Positions 17,084 to 25,151 of a DNA stretch of 64,000 nucleotides are shown here, piece by piece. Every line of letters begins with the position of its first letter. The first letter of the stretch is position 1. The notes under the pieces are model-generated. The model had not been told where the DNA came from, ran no database searches, and saw nothing but the letters and a program-made list of their open reading frames with translations. Source of the DNA: Corynebacterium sp. HMSC074A01 (GTDB lineage Bacteria > Actinomycetota > Actinomycetes > Mycobacteriales > Mycobacteriaceae); NCBI RefSeq assembly GCF_001831515.1, contig NZ_KV825615.1, positions 260,639 through 324,638 of the forward strand, written 5' to 3'. Made by a program: the position numbers and the translations under genes.

Positions 17084-19051
17084 CTACAGCACCACCTTGA
17101 GGATCTGGAAGGCGCCGACTGCCAGCGCCCATGCCATGGCAAGCTGCAACACGAAACCGAAGCACGTCCACTTCAGCCCGATCTCGCGGCGTTGCGCGGC
17201 GAGTGTTGCCACGCACGGCGTGTAGGCAAGTAGGAAGAGCATGAACGCCCAGACCGCGGCGGTGGCGTGCCCGCCGGAGGCGGCGTCGAAGTCCTCGCGG
17301 ATGGCAGCCGCCAGCGAGGCGTCGGTTGTCTCGATGGCCGCAGCTGCGTCCTCAGTGGTGCTGGTGCCCGCGGTCACCGGCTCGCCCAGCCCGTAGGTCT
17401 GCGCCCAGCTGGAGATCACGGCCTCCTTGGCCACGAACCCGGTGATCAGGGGGCCGGCGAGCGACCAGGAGTCGAAGCCCGCGGGCGCGAAGACTGGGGC
17501 GATGGTCTCGGAGACTGCGCCGTAGACCGACTCCTGGGGCGCGACTTCGCCGAAAGCGGGCGCGTCGTCGGCGGCGAAGTTCGCGGGCGTGGACTGCAGC
17601 GCCCACACCGCGACCACGGTGATCACGATGATCTTGCCTGCGGTTTCCAAGAAGCCACGGAGGCGCACCCACATCACGCTCAGCGCCAGGCGAGCGCCCG
17701 GTAGCTGGTAGGCGGGCAGGTCGATGACCAACGGCTCGGACCCCATCGTGGCCCACAGCGTGCGCCGCAGCACAATGCCGGTGCACACCACCAGGGCGAT
17801 AGAGATGAGGTACATGAGGAAGACGACCGAGCCCGCGTGCTCGGGGAAGAAGGTGGCCGCCAGCATGACGTAGACCGTCAGCCTTGCCGAGCAGGACGTA
17901 AAGGGCACGAGCAGCGCGGTAAGCAGCCGGTGGCGCTTATCCCCCAGCACGCGCGTCGCGGAAATGGCGGGCACGTTGCACCCAAAGCCCACGATCAGCG
18001 GGATGAACGCCTTGCCCGGCAGCCCCATCGCGCGCATCACACGGTCGGCAACCACGGCCGCGCGCGCCATGTAGCCGGAGTCTTCCAGCACCGCGAGACA
18101 CAAGAACATGAGCGCCATGAGCGGGGCGAAGGTGAGCACCATGCCCACGCCGCCGATCAGCCCGTCGATGACCAGGCCCTGCAGCCAGCCGATGTCGGGC
18201 AAAAGGCTCGCAGCGAGGTCTGACACCGGCCCAGTGAAGAAGGCCTCGAGTCCGTCCTGCAGCGGCGCGGCCACCGTGGTGGTGATCTGGAAGACCAGCC
18301 ACATCGCGGCGAGGAAGATCAGCGGCCCGGCTACCGGGTGCAGCACGAGTTTGTCGATGCGCTCGGTTGCGGTCTCGCGGGGCTCGTCGCCAAGCTTGGC
18401 TTCTTTAAGCGCCGCATCCACCCACGCGAAGCGGGCGTCTGCCAGGGCGAACTCATCCGTGTCCGCGGTTGGGCGCAAGGTGTACGCGGGCAGGGCCAGC
18501 TGCTTCTCGACGCTCCCCTGCAGCCGCCCCAGTTCCCTTTTCCTCGGATCCACCGCGACCACCGGCACACCGAGCGCCGCCTGCAACGCCTCCGGGTCCA
18601 CCGGCACGCCGGCGGCGTTGGCCACGTCCATCTTGGTCAGCGCGACGACGATGCGATACTCCACCTCCGCCAGCTGCGCGACCATGTAGAGCCCGCGCGC
18701 GATGTTGGAAGCGTCCACAGCCACCACGACCAGGTCGGGGCGCTCGGCCGCTGGGCGGTCCAGCAGCAGCTCGCGGGTGAGCTCTTCGTCGGGGCTTTGC
18801 GGGTCGAGCGAGTACGCGCCCGGGAAGTCGATGACGTTGAAGGCCTCGCCCCCGTGCTTCCACACGCCGCGCGAGACTTCGACGGAGGTGCCCGGCCAGT
18901 TGCCCGTCTTCACCTTCGCGCCGGTCAGCGCGTTAAAGAGGGTGGACTTGCCCGCGTTCGGCGCGCCGATAAGCGCGACCGTGGGCTGGCCCGTGACCGT
19001 GCCGTTGGGGGCTGGCGCGCAGCAGGAGGGCACGGTGTGCAGCTCGCTCAT
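17084..19051 (-). CDS. feoB: Ferrous iron transporter FeoB
   Basis: GTPase-linked Fe(II) permease (655 aa). The N-terminal G domain has G1 GAPNAGKS (29-36), a G2 region with NWPGTSVE (51-58), G3 DFPG (75-78) and G4 TKMD (139-142). The membrane part has about eight to ten helices, with the GFGCNVPAI and FTSCSARL segments whose cysteines are thought to line the iron path. The ATG overlaps the feoA stop by one base. Mini-FeoB of about 600-780 aa is common in actinobacteria. Iron control is expected through the DtxR box ahead of feoA. Confidence 0.95.
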   Translation of the reverse strand: MSELHTVPSCCAPAPNGTVTGQPTVALIGAPNAGKSTLFNALTGAKVKTGNWPGTSVEVSRGVWKHGGEAFNVIDFPGAYSLDPQSPDEELTRELLLDRPAAERPDLVVVAVDASNIARGLYMVAQLAEVEYRIVVALTKMDVANAAGVPVDPEALQAALGVPVVAVDPRKRELGRLQGSVEKQLALPAYTLRPTADTDEFALADARFAWVDAALKEAKLGDEPRETATERIDKLVLHPVAGPLIFLAAMWLVFQITTTVAAPLQDGLEAFFTGPVSDLAASLLPDIGWLQGLVIDGLIGGVGMVLTFAPLMALMFLCLAVLEDSGYMARAAVVADRVMRAMGLPGKAFIPLIVGFGCNVPAISATRVLGDKRHRLLTALLVPFTSCSARLTVYVMLAATFFPEHAGSVVFLMYLISIALVVCTGIVLRRTLWATMGSEPLVIDLPAYQLPGARLALSVMWVRLRGFLETAGKIIVITVVAVWALQSTPANFAADDAPAFGEVAPQESVYGAVSETIAPVFAPAGFDSWSLAGPLITGFVAKEAVISSWAQTYGLGEPVTAGTSTTEDAAAAIETTDASLAAAIREDFDAASGGHATAAVWAFMLFLLAYTPCVATLAAQRREIGLKWTCFGFVLQLAMAWALAVGAFQILKVVL

Positions 19052-19305
19052 CAGGCTTCGACCTCGATTTGGCGCAGCGCCTCGGTGCCAAGCGCGTAGC
19101 GGGTGCTGCCGAGCTTGACCACGCGGCCGCCGCCGGAAGTCTTCTGCGCGATGGTGACCTGTACGCCGGGGCGCAAGCCCAGCTCGCTGAGGCGGCGGGT
19201 TGCTTGGGGTGCGGCGTTGACAGCGCAAATGGTGGCGCATTGGCCGACGTGGACGTCGCAAAGCTGGCACAGCGTGGGGGTTGCTGTGATGGTCTGGGAT
19301 CTCAT
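19051..19305 (-). CDS. feoA: FeoA domain protein
   Basis: Small SH3-like FeoA protein (84 aa from ATG 19305; 91 aa if ATG 19326 is used). The fold's core RRLSELGLRPGVQVTIAQK and the C-terminal LRQIEVEA are visible. An unusual N-terminus adds a cysteine group C-x2-C-x7-C-x4-C (TLCQLCDVHVGQCATIC) that most FeoA proteins lack. The later ATG is preferred because the DtxR box ends only 4 bp before the upstream ATG, leaving no room for a promoter. First gene of feoABC. Confidence 0.88.
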   Translation of the reverse strand: MRSQTITATPTLCQLCDVHVGQCATICAVNAAPQATRRLSELGLRPGVQVTIAQKTSGGGRVVKLGSTRYALGTEALRQIEVEA

Positions 19306-19329
19306 AGTTCTATTTAACTCCCCCATGGT

Positions 19330-19348
19330 TTAGGTAAGCAATACCTAA
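19330..19348. promoter_or_regulatory. DtxR iron box between feoA and menB
   Basis: TTAGGTAAGCAATACCTAA agrees with the consensus DtxR operator TTAGGTTAGGCTAACCTAA at 14 of 19 positions, with both outer half-sites perfect. It lies just ahead of feoA and about 20 bp ahead of the menB -10, so it can serve both directions. Fe(II)-DtxR repression of feoABC is expected from the family's known role. Confidence 0.85.
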
Positions 19349-19366
19349 CCTACATACGGGGGTAGG

Positions 19367-19372
19367 TAGGCT
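19367..19372 (+). promoter_or_regulatory. -10 hexamer of leaderless menB
   Basis: TAGGCT ends 7 nt before the menB ATG. The DtxR box (19330-19348) falls on the -35 region of this promoter. Confidence 0.5.
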
Positions 19373-19379
19373 CTCCCCC

Positions 19380-20312
19380 ATGAGTTACACCACTGACCAG
19401 CCCTTCGACCCCACCCAGTGGCGCAGCGTTGAAGGCTTCGACTTCACCGACATCACCTACCACCGCCACGTCGGCGAATCGCGCGCGGACGGCATCGTGC
19501 GCATCGCCTTCGACCGCCCCGAAGTGCGCAACGCGTTTCGCCCCCACACGGTCGACGAGCTCTACCAGGCGCTCGACCACGCGCGGCGCGATCCTTCCGT
19601 GGGCGTAATCCTGCTGACCGGCAACGGGCCGAGCGAGAAAGACGGCGGCTGGGCCTTCTGCTCCGGCGGCGACCAGCGCATTCGTGGTCGATCCGGCTAC
19701 CAGTACGCGGGCGGCGAGACCGCCGAGACCGTCGACACCGCGCGCGTGAAGGCGGAGGGCGGGCGCCTGCACATCCTGGAGGTGCAGCGCCTGATCCGCA
19801 CGATGCCGAAGGTGGTCATCGCAGTGGTGGGCGGCTGGGCCGCCGGCGGCGGGCACTCGCTGCACGTGGTCTGCGATCTGACGATCGCCTCCCGCGAGGA
19901 GGCGCGCTTCAAGCAGACGGATGCCGACGTCGGCTCCTTCGACGCCGGCTACGGCTCCGCGTACCTGGCCAAGATGGTGGGCCAGAAGTTCGCCCGCGAG
20001 ATCTTCTTCCTCGGCCGCACCTACGGCGCGGAGGAGATGCAGCGCATGGGCGCGGTGAACATCGTCGCAGATCATGGGGCGTTGGAGGACGAGGCCATCC
20101 AGGTCGCGCGCGAGATCAACGGCAAGTCCCCCACTGCGCAGCGCATGCTGAAGTTCGCGTTCAACCTTGTCGACGACGGGCTCATGGGCCAGCAGGTCTT
20201 CGCCGGTGAAGCCACGCGCCTGGCCTACATGACCGACGAGGCCGTCGAAGGCCGCGACTCGTTCCTGGAAAAGCGCGACCCGCGCTGGGACGAGTTCCCG
20301 TTCTACTACTAG
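19380..20312 (+). CDS. menB: 1,4-Dihydroxy-2-naphthoyl-CoA synthase
   Basis: Crotonase-fold enzyme (310 aa) that cyclises o-succinylbenzoyl-CoA. Family landmarks are the oxyanion-hole segments FCSGGDQRIRG and GGWAAGGGHSLHVVCDLTIAS, and the MenB-specific DVGSFDAGYGSAYLAKMVG. The C-terminal WDEFPFYY is also typical. Length is as in mycobacteria (about 310). No ribosome binding site is seen, and a -10 hexamer lies 7 nt upstream, so a leaderless mRNA is likely. It is divergent from feoA and shares a DtxR box with it. The inserted ATPase/PIN module begins immediately downstream on the other strand. Confidence 0.96.
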   Translation: MSYTTDQPFDPTQWRSVEGFDFTDITYHRHVGESRADGIVRIAFDRPEVRNAFRPHTVDELYQALDHARRDPSVGVILLTGNGPSEKDGGWAFCSGGDQRIRGRSGYQYAGGETAETVDTARVKAEGGRLHILEVQRLIRTMPKVVIAVVGGWAAGGGHSLHVVCDLTIASREEARFKQTDADVGSFDAGYGSAYLAKMVGQKFAREIFFLGRTYGAEEMQRMGAVNIVADHGALEDEAIQVAREINGKSPTAQRMLKFAFNLVDDGLMGQQVFAGEATRLAYMTDEAVEGRDSFLEKRDPRWDEFPFYY

Positions 20313-20316
20313 GGGT

Positions 20317-20802
20317 TTAAGGAGTTGTGGTGGGGGCGTATGCCCTCAGCCCTGCGTCATAAGTCCAGATCTCGCAGTCAATCTGCAACCGGTTCTGGTA
20401 CATATTGGCTTCAACCAGGATCGACAGATCGCCCCCACCGACTCGCTCTTGAGCAAGGTCGTACCAGGTTCTTTGGGAATTGGCACCGTCGAGGAAAGAG
20501 CGGAGAAACGACTCTCCCCACTCGAAGTCGTGCAGAACCCATGGAGCTTCACGTTCACAAATACTCTCGAGCATTTTGCCGAATCGCTGAGCAATATCAC
20601 GCCGACTATCACCGTTTTTGATCTGGGCGATGTGGTTCCCCGTCTCGATGACCGTCGTCACCGGTAGCACGAACTGAACCGAATTATCCTCCTGAAGTGC
20701 AACAAAGTCCTGTTGCGCTTTCTCCATGTCCTGGTTCTTGCCCGGTATGCGCAAAAGGTTGCTCAGCACACTGGTATCGATAAAGATCGCACGTCGGGAC
20801 AT
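20317..20802 (-). CDS. PIN-like domain protein of an ATPase/PIN pair
   Basis: A 161-aa protein not assigned to a named family with certainty. Four acidic residues are spaced as in PIN-fold nucleases: Asp9 in IFIDTSVLSN, Glu53 in TTVIETGNH, Asp125 in GGGDLSIL and Asp149 in WTYDAGL. It starts one base after the stop of the ATPase gene, so the two are translationally coupled. Hand counts on sample lines give about 52-55% GC here against about 67% in menB next door, which suggests horizontal acquisition. A toxin-antitoxin PIN is less likely because the partner is a large ATPase and not a small antitoxin. Confidence 0.65.
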   Translation of the reverse strand: MSRRAIFIDTSVLSNLLRIPGKNQDMEKAQQDFVALQEDNSVQFVLPVTTVIETGNHIAQIKNGDSRRDIAQRFGKMLESICEREAPWVLHDFEWGESFLRSFLDGANSQRTWYDLAQERVGGGDLSILVEANMYQNRLQIDCEIWTYDAGLRAYAPTTTP

Positions 20803-20803
20803 C

Positions 20804-22165
20804 TCAAGCCCCGCTTTTAATACCGAATAGTGTATTCAGATCCGCGAAGCGTGTTTCAGTCGATGAATCATCGATGAGCTTGCCATCCGAAACTGCCTTG
20901 CCAAGAGATTGCTTCGACAGCTCTCGGGTGTAGTCAGGCAGATCTTGCAACTGGCTCACGTGACTTTGCCCTGTCTGCTCATCGCGGAAGCAGACGAGCA
21001 CACTGTCGTTAAATCGGCCCTCGATACCGTCGAGGATCGCTGTACTGTGCGTTGTCACGAGGCACTGCGTCCCTTTCTCTGCCACCGCTGCCTCCAGTAG
21101 CGAGATGATTCGCTGCGCCTGCGAGGGGTGTAGGCCATTCTCAATCTCCTCGATAACTAGCTGCACTGCAGGACTGGGTCCGCTTCCGACCGCGACTCCC
21201 GGCAAGTTCACATCCAGGTTGTCCGTCGGAGACTTCAATGCTGTCGCAATTGCGAGAAAACGCAATAAGCCGTCACTCATTTCTCTGGCGGGTGTCCGGC
21301 CCGAAGCTTTTTCAGCCAAGGCGAGCATCACATCACCCAGATCAGAACTGGAGAAACTCAATCCTTGAATGTTCTTTCCCGCGACGTCGCTCACAAGCTG
21401 CTCGATCTCCGCAAAGATCTCGGGCGTACTCTGCTGAACCTGAAGGAGCGTGGCTGAAAGATTCTCGCCGGTGCGCCGCAGCTCATCGTTGCCCTTAGGG
21501 ACGTAGTTTCGCATCAGAGAAGGAACTGGGTCGAGGTGGTACACAGACTGCAGCACTCCCCGCACAGTCTCTGCCGCTTCAATGACCGATTTCTCGGCTC
21601 GGTTGGAGCCAGGCAGGGTTTGCAGAATTTGCACGAGGATCAGCCTGGTATCGCGGAAATGGAAGCTCGGATCTGCCCCTCGCTTGCCGCTGAATACCTC
21701 TGCGGTAATGAACGCAGCGGTATTCTCTTGCTTCTTCGTCTGAAACAAGCTTGCACTCGGTGATTTCGAACCGCTTTTCACACTTAAGCCCGGCCCCGTC
21801 AGCTTCTCGGATATCAGCCGAAGTTCGGGCTCCACCTGGACCTCGACATCGTAAACGTACTGATCCTTCGTCGCGGGATTCACCACTGTGCAGCCGATAG
21901 AGAAGCTCTTTGCCCCATGCGGCGCACACCCCCGGGAACCTCCGCGCACTGGCCCTCGAATAGATCCAGCCCCGTCCAGTGCCTCGACCATGTCTAGGCC
22001 TGTTGCAAGTCGGGCGAGCACTTCGAGCCCATCCAAAACGTTCGATTTACCGGAACTGTTCAGACCCGTCAGAAATGTCACAGGCCGGATAGGCACCACA
22101 GCACCATGGAACGACTTGAAAGCGCCTAAACGTAGCTCACTGAGATGCGCTGTATCCGCACTCAA
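20804..22165 (-). CDS. AAA family ATPase (SMC/OLD-like head), partner of PIN-like protein
   Basis: A 453-aa ATPase with an ABC/SMC-type head in one chain. The N-terminal LRLGAFKSFHGAVVPIRPVTFL leads into Walker A GLNSSGKS (34-41). A signature-like MSDGLLRFLAIA is near 296-306, Walker B VIEEIENGLHP at 337-347 and an H-loop TTHST around His373. This is the AAA_21/RecF/OLD layout used in many phage-defence modules (Septu PtuA, PARIS AriA, Gabija GajA). The start is TTG at 22165 with AAGGAGG 7 nt upstream. GC is visibly lower than in the flanking genes. A role in defence is inferred from architecture and coupling, not shown. Confidence 0.8.
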   Translation of the reverse strand: MSADTAHLSELRLGAFKSFHGAVVPIRPVTFLTGLNSSGKSNVLDGLEVLARLATGLDMVEALDGAGSIRGPVRGGSRGCAPHGAKSFSIGCTVVNPATKDQYVYDVEVQVEPELRLISEKLTGPGLSVKSGSKSPSASLFQTKKQENTAAFITAEVFSGKRGADPSFHFRDTRLILVQILQTLPGSNRAEKSVIEAAETVRGVLQSVYHLDPVPSLMRNYVPKGNDELRRTGENLSATLLQVQQSTPEIFAEIEQLVSDVAGKNIQGLSFSSSDLGDVMLALAEKASGRTPAREMSDGLLRFLAIATALKSPTDNLDVNLPGVAVGSGPSPAVQLVIEEIENGLHPSQAQRIISLLEAAVAEKGTQCLVTTHSTAILDGIEGRFNDSVLVCFRDEQTGQSHVSQLQDLPDYTRELSKQSLGKAVSDGKLIDDSSTETRFADLNTLFGIKSGA

Positions 22166-22240
22166 CGTCCAGCCTCCTTATCCATCAGGCTATTTCCGTT
22201 AGAAGCATAGTGGAACAGGCCCCACAAAGAAGTTGGGAAA

Positions 22241-23605
22241 CTAGGCCGCGTATGCGCCCCGGCGCCTTGCCAGCAGACGGTCGGCCACCAGCATCGCGAC
22301 GAAGCTCACCCCGAACAGCGGCAGGAACGCCCCGACGGCGACGGTGAACACTGCAAGCACAGCCCAGTCGGTACCGGTCAGGTGTGCCCGGCCGGGCACA
22401 CCTGCGAGCGCGCCCTTCGTCGGGCGGCGACGCCACCACAGCATGTAACCCATGACAATCATGGCGCAGATCCCCACAGCCAGGGCGAAGAGCGCGAGCT
22501 GGAGCGGCAGGCCGAACATCACGCCCATGTGCAGGTAGATGCCCCAGGACGTGAGCTTGGAGAACAGCGGGAGCTCAGAAAACGGCAGCTTATCCACCAC
22601 TTCGCCGGTCGCCCCGTTGACGCTCACCGCGTCGGAGGTAATGCGGCCGGGGGTCCAGCGCTCGCTGGCCTGCCATGCCTGCGAGGTGTCCTCCGGGATG
22701 AACAGGCGCAGTTGCCCGGTCAGCCCTTCAGCGCGGGCGGCGTCCAGTACGACAGCGGATTGCTCGGCGACCTGCTGGTCAGTCAGTGGGGTACCCGGTG
22801 TACTGCTTACTACGGTGTCGATTGGCTCCGCGTCGCCGCCGAGCCATTCGACGGTCTTGTCCACATTTTGCCCCGCAAACAGGGACCAGGTGATGCCGGT
22901 TGCGGAAAGGGCAAGCATTCCGACGAGCAGCCAGGTGCCAACCACGCCGTGCAGGTTCAGCACGCGACGGCGCTTGCCCGAGGTGTTTTTCAGTCCAGTG
23001 AACACCTTCTTGCCGGCGGTGCACCACCACAGGTACAGGCCACCAAGCGCGATGACCCATAGCCAGCTGGCCGCCAGCTCCGAATACAGCTCACCGGGAG
23101 TGCCCAGGTGGAGGTTCTTGTGCAGCGCGGAGATCCAGTGACGCATTGGCAGCTCACCCACGCCCGAGTAGCTCGGCTCGTCGCCGATCACAGCACCAGT
23201 GTGGGGGTTCACGAAGACGCTGCGTAGCTCGTCGTTGTCGGCGATCGATTCGTCGATAAGCAGCACGCGCGTCGACTCAGTTGGGGTGGAAGACGGCCAG
23301 ACCTGCGCGACTTCCATCTCGGGGTGCGAAGCCTGCGCGGCGGCAACCTGGTCGGCAAGGGGCGTGGAAGTTTCTTGCGTCTCGACGGTGAGCACATCAC
23401 GGTAGAACATGTTCTCCATCGTGGGAGCCAGCGCGTAGAGCCCACCGCTGATGGCAGCGACGAGGATGAACGGGGCGACGAAGAGCCCTGCGTAGAAGTG
23501 GATGCGGCGAACGAAGGCGGGGAGCCCGCTCCTCGGTGAGCGCTGCGTACTCAAAGCCTCCGCCGGTTCTCGCATCGCCGCTTTTGTTGGTGCTGTCACA
23601 TTCAT
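22241..23605 (-). CDS. PepSY-associated transmembrane protein
   Basis: A 454-aa membrane protein with four or more helices of the PepSY_TM type: FVRRIHFYAGLFVAPFILVAAISGGLYAL near residues 30-60, HKNLHLGTPGELYSELAASWLWVIALGGLYLW near 165, LHGVVGTWLLVGMLALSATGITWSLF near 215 and a helix near 375. Paired histidines in the first, second and third helices resemble those of the family. Corynebacterial relatives are often linked to iron or haem uptake, but no DtxR box was found in the 127 bp upstream, so the role is open. Confidence 0.8.
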   Translation of the reverse strand: MNVTAPTKAAMREPAEALSTQRSPRSGLPAFVRRIHFYAGLFVAPFILVAAISGGLYALAPTMENMFYRDVLTVETQETSTPLADQVAAAQASHPEMEVAQVWPSSTPTESTRVLLIDESIADNDELRSVFVNPHTGAVIGDEPSYSGVGELPMRHWISALHKNLHLGTPGELYSELAASWLWVIALGGLYLWWCTAGKKVFTGLKNTSGKRRRVLNLHGVVGTWLLVGMLALSATGITWSLFAGQNVDKTVEWLGGDAEPIDTVVSSTPGTPLTDQQVAEQSAVVLDAARAEGLTGQLRLFIPEDTSQAWQASERWTPGRITSDAVSVNGATGEVVDKLPFSELPLFSKLTSWGIYLHMGVMFGLPLQLALFALAVGICAMIVMGYMLWWRRRPTKGALAGVPGRAHLTGTDWAVLAVFTVAVGAFLPLFGVSFVAMLVADRLLARRRGAYAA

Positions 23606-23689
23606 ACTTTCGGTTGATTGTTAGGGACACCAAGTAGTCGCACGTCACACTCCCCAGGTTCCCACGGGGGTAAACTTTCGTTGTTTCCC

Positions 23690-23701
23690 CTGCTTAAGCA
23701 G
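23690..23701. promoter_or_regulatory. 12-bp palindrome in a short intergenic gap
   Basis: CTGCTTAAGCAG is a perfect palindrome between the ABC permease 3' end and the PepSY gene. It could be an operator for the PepSY gene or part of a weak terminator; neither is supported further. Confidence 0.3.
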
Positions 23702-23732
23702 AGCGCTCCCCTACCCCCGACGTGGGCGTTCT

Positions 23733-25151
23733 TTATGAACGCCCCGCCCCCTGCCCCACCAGCACCCGGCGCGCACTAACCCACGCCCCGGCCACAAGCA
23801 CTACCCCGCCCACGAGCGCGACCCCCACGCGCAGCGGGCTGGTCGCGGTCTCGGCCCAGGCCGGCACGGCGAGCACCCACAACCAGCTGCCCGCCAGCAC
23901 GTCGCCGCCTATGGTTACGGAAAGCACGGTCCACGTAAGCGTCGCCGCGAGCGTCCACGCAATACCGAAGCGCGCAGTAATAGCCAGCGCACACAGGGCG
24001 AGCGCGCTGGCCGTCAGCAGCGCGATGACAGTTCCGACCAGGCCGAACCCGCCGGTCAGCGCCCCGAACAGCACCACGAGCGCCACCACCGTGCACACCC
24101 ACGTCAGCAGCGCGGTCACCACGCGCAGGTGCTCGATGCGCATGAGCTGCCACGCGGGCCGCAGCCTCGGCCACACCAGGGTGGGCAGCAGCCCCGCCCC
24201 GACCGGCAGGATCAGGTATATCTCCAGCGCGCGCCGCACGTCAGCGGGGTAGCGCGTCGCCACCAGCATCACCAGTGCGGTAAGCAGGAGCAGCACGCTT
24301 AACGACGCCACACTCCCCGCCTTATGCACACCCCGCAACGCCGCAACGAAGCCCACGTGCGGCGGGCGCGCTACTGCAGGCCGCGACTCCCGCGGCACAG
24401 CCACGTCGTGCGCCACTTTGCGACGCATGCGATGCCTGCGCGGCGGCGTCCACACCGCGCACGCAGCGCCAAAGGCGGCAAACAGGAGGCACAGCGCAAA
24501 CGGCGCCCACGGCGACTGGCCGTCCAGGGCAGAGCCGGGGTCCAGCGGCAGCAGGTTGAACTGCAGCCCCATCAGTGGCAGTTCGAGGCGCAGCGGCCAA
24601 GCTGCGGGGTTGGCCCACCACCATTCGCGGTCGCAGAAGTACCCGAGCTCGACCTGGTAGAGCAGCGCAACGAGCAAGGTGGGCAGCATCCCGATCCGAC
24701 GCACCAGTGCGGCAGCTACGCCAGCCACACCGCACATACCGACCCAGACGGCGGCACCGACGGCGAACACCGCGCCTACGCCATCAAGTCCGAAGACGGA
24801 GGCAACCAGCCAGTTCACCCCGAAGTCCGCGAAGCAGAACGCACCGAGCGCAGTCCACACGAGAACGAGGCGAGCCGCGCGCACCCGGCGCGGGTCCACC
24901 GGACGCCAATCAGTCCCACAAGAGCGTGCCTTGCGCTCGCGGGCCTCCACCACGCCGGCAAACAGTGCCGCAACCGGTGCGGCGAGGGCTGTGACTAAGA
25001 GCCCCTGCCAGTTCATCAGGTCGCGGGCCGTCTCCACCTGGCCCGCGAACGAAAAGGCGGCAAAAACGCAGCCGAGCAGTAGACCCATCCCGGCGAGCCA
25101 CCACAGGGTCGAGCCGCGCGAACGGATCCATTCAGAGCGCAGGTAGTTCAC
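23733..25151 (-). CDS. ABC transporter permease
   Basis: A 472-aa membrane protein with about 11-12 hydrophobic segments and no soluble domain of note. It begins MNYLRSEWIRSRGSTLWWLAGMG, like ABC-2 type permeases of peptide and lantibiotic-immunity exporters. Its start overlaps the ATPase stop by 4 nt, so the two form a transporter. Only one permease chain is present and it is long; it may represent two fused permease halves. It is the last gene of the AAA/kinase/regulator/ABC operon. The substrate is unknown; antimicrobial peptides are a reasonable guess from the two-component context. Confidence 0.75.
   Translation of the reverse strand: MNYLRSEWIRSRGSTLWWLAGMGLLLGCVFAAFSFAGQVETARDLMNWQGLLVTALAAPVAALFAGVVEARERKARSCGTDWRPVDPRRVRAARLVLVWTALGAFCFADFGVNWLVASVFGLDGVGAVFAVGAAVWVGMCGVAGVAAALVRRIGMLPTLLVALLYQVELGYFCDREWWWANPAAWPLRLELPLMGLQFNLLPLDPGSALDGQSPWAPFALCLLFAAFGAACAVWTPPRRHRMRRKVAHDVAVPRESRPAVARPPHVGFVAALRGVHKAGSVASLSVLLLLTALVMLVATRYPADVRRALEIYLILPVGAGLLPTLVWPRLRPAWQLMRIEHLRVVTALLTWVCTVVALVVLFGALTGGFGLVGTVIALLTASALALCALAITARFGIAWTLAATLTWTVLSVTIGGDVLAGSWLWVLAVPAWAETATSPLRVGVALVGGVVLVAGAWVSARRVLVGQGAGRS

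Noticed and set aside
16824..17216. N-terminal extension of MenC reaching into the feo genes
   Set aside because: The extension is the shadow of feoC and feoB in another frame, with Arg/Gly-rich nonsense and no MenC features.
20317..20802. PIN-type toxin of a VapBC toxin-antitoxin pair
   Set aside because: No small antitoxin gene lies upstream; the coupled partner is a 453-aa ATPase.
23606..23732. DtxR box ahead of the PepSY gene
   Set aside because: GTTAGGGACACC looks like one half-site, but there is no matching second half at the right distance.
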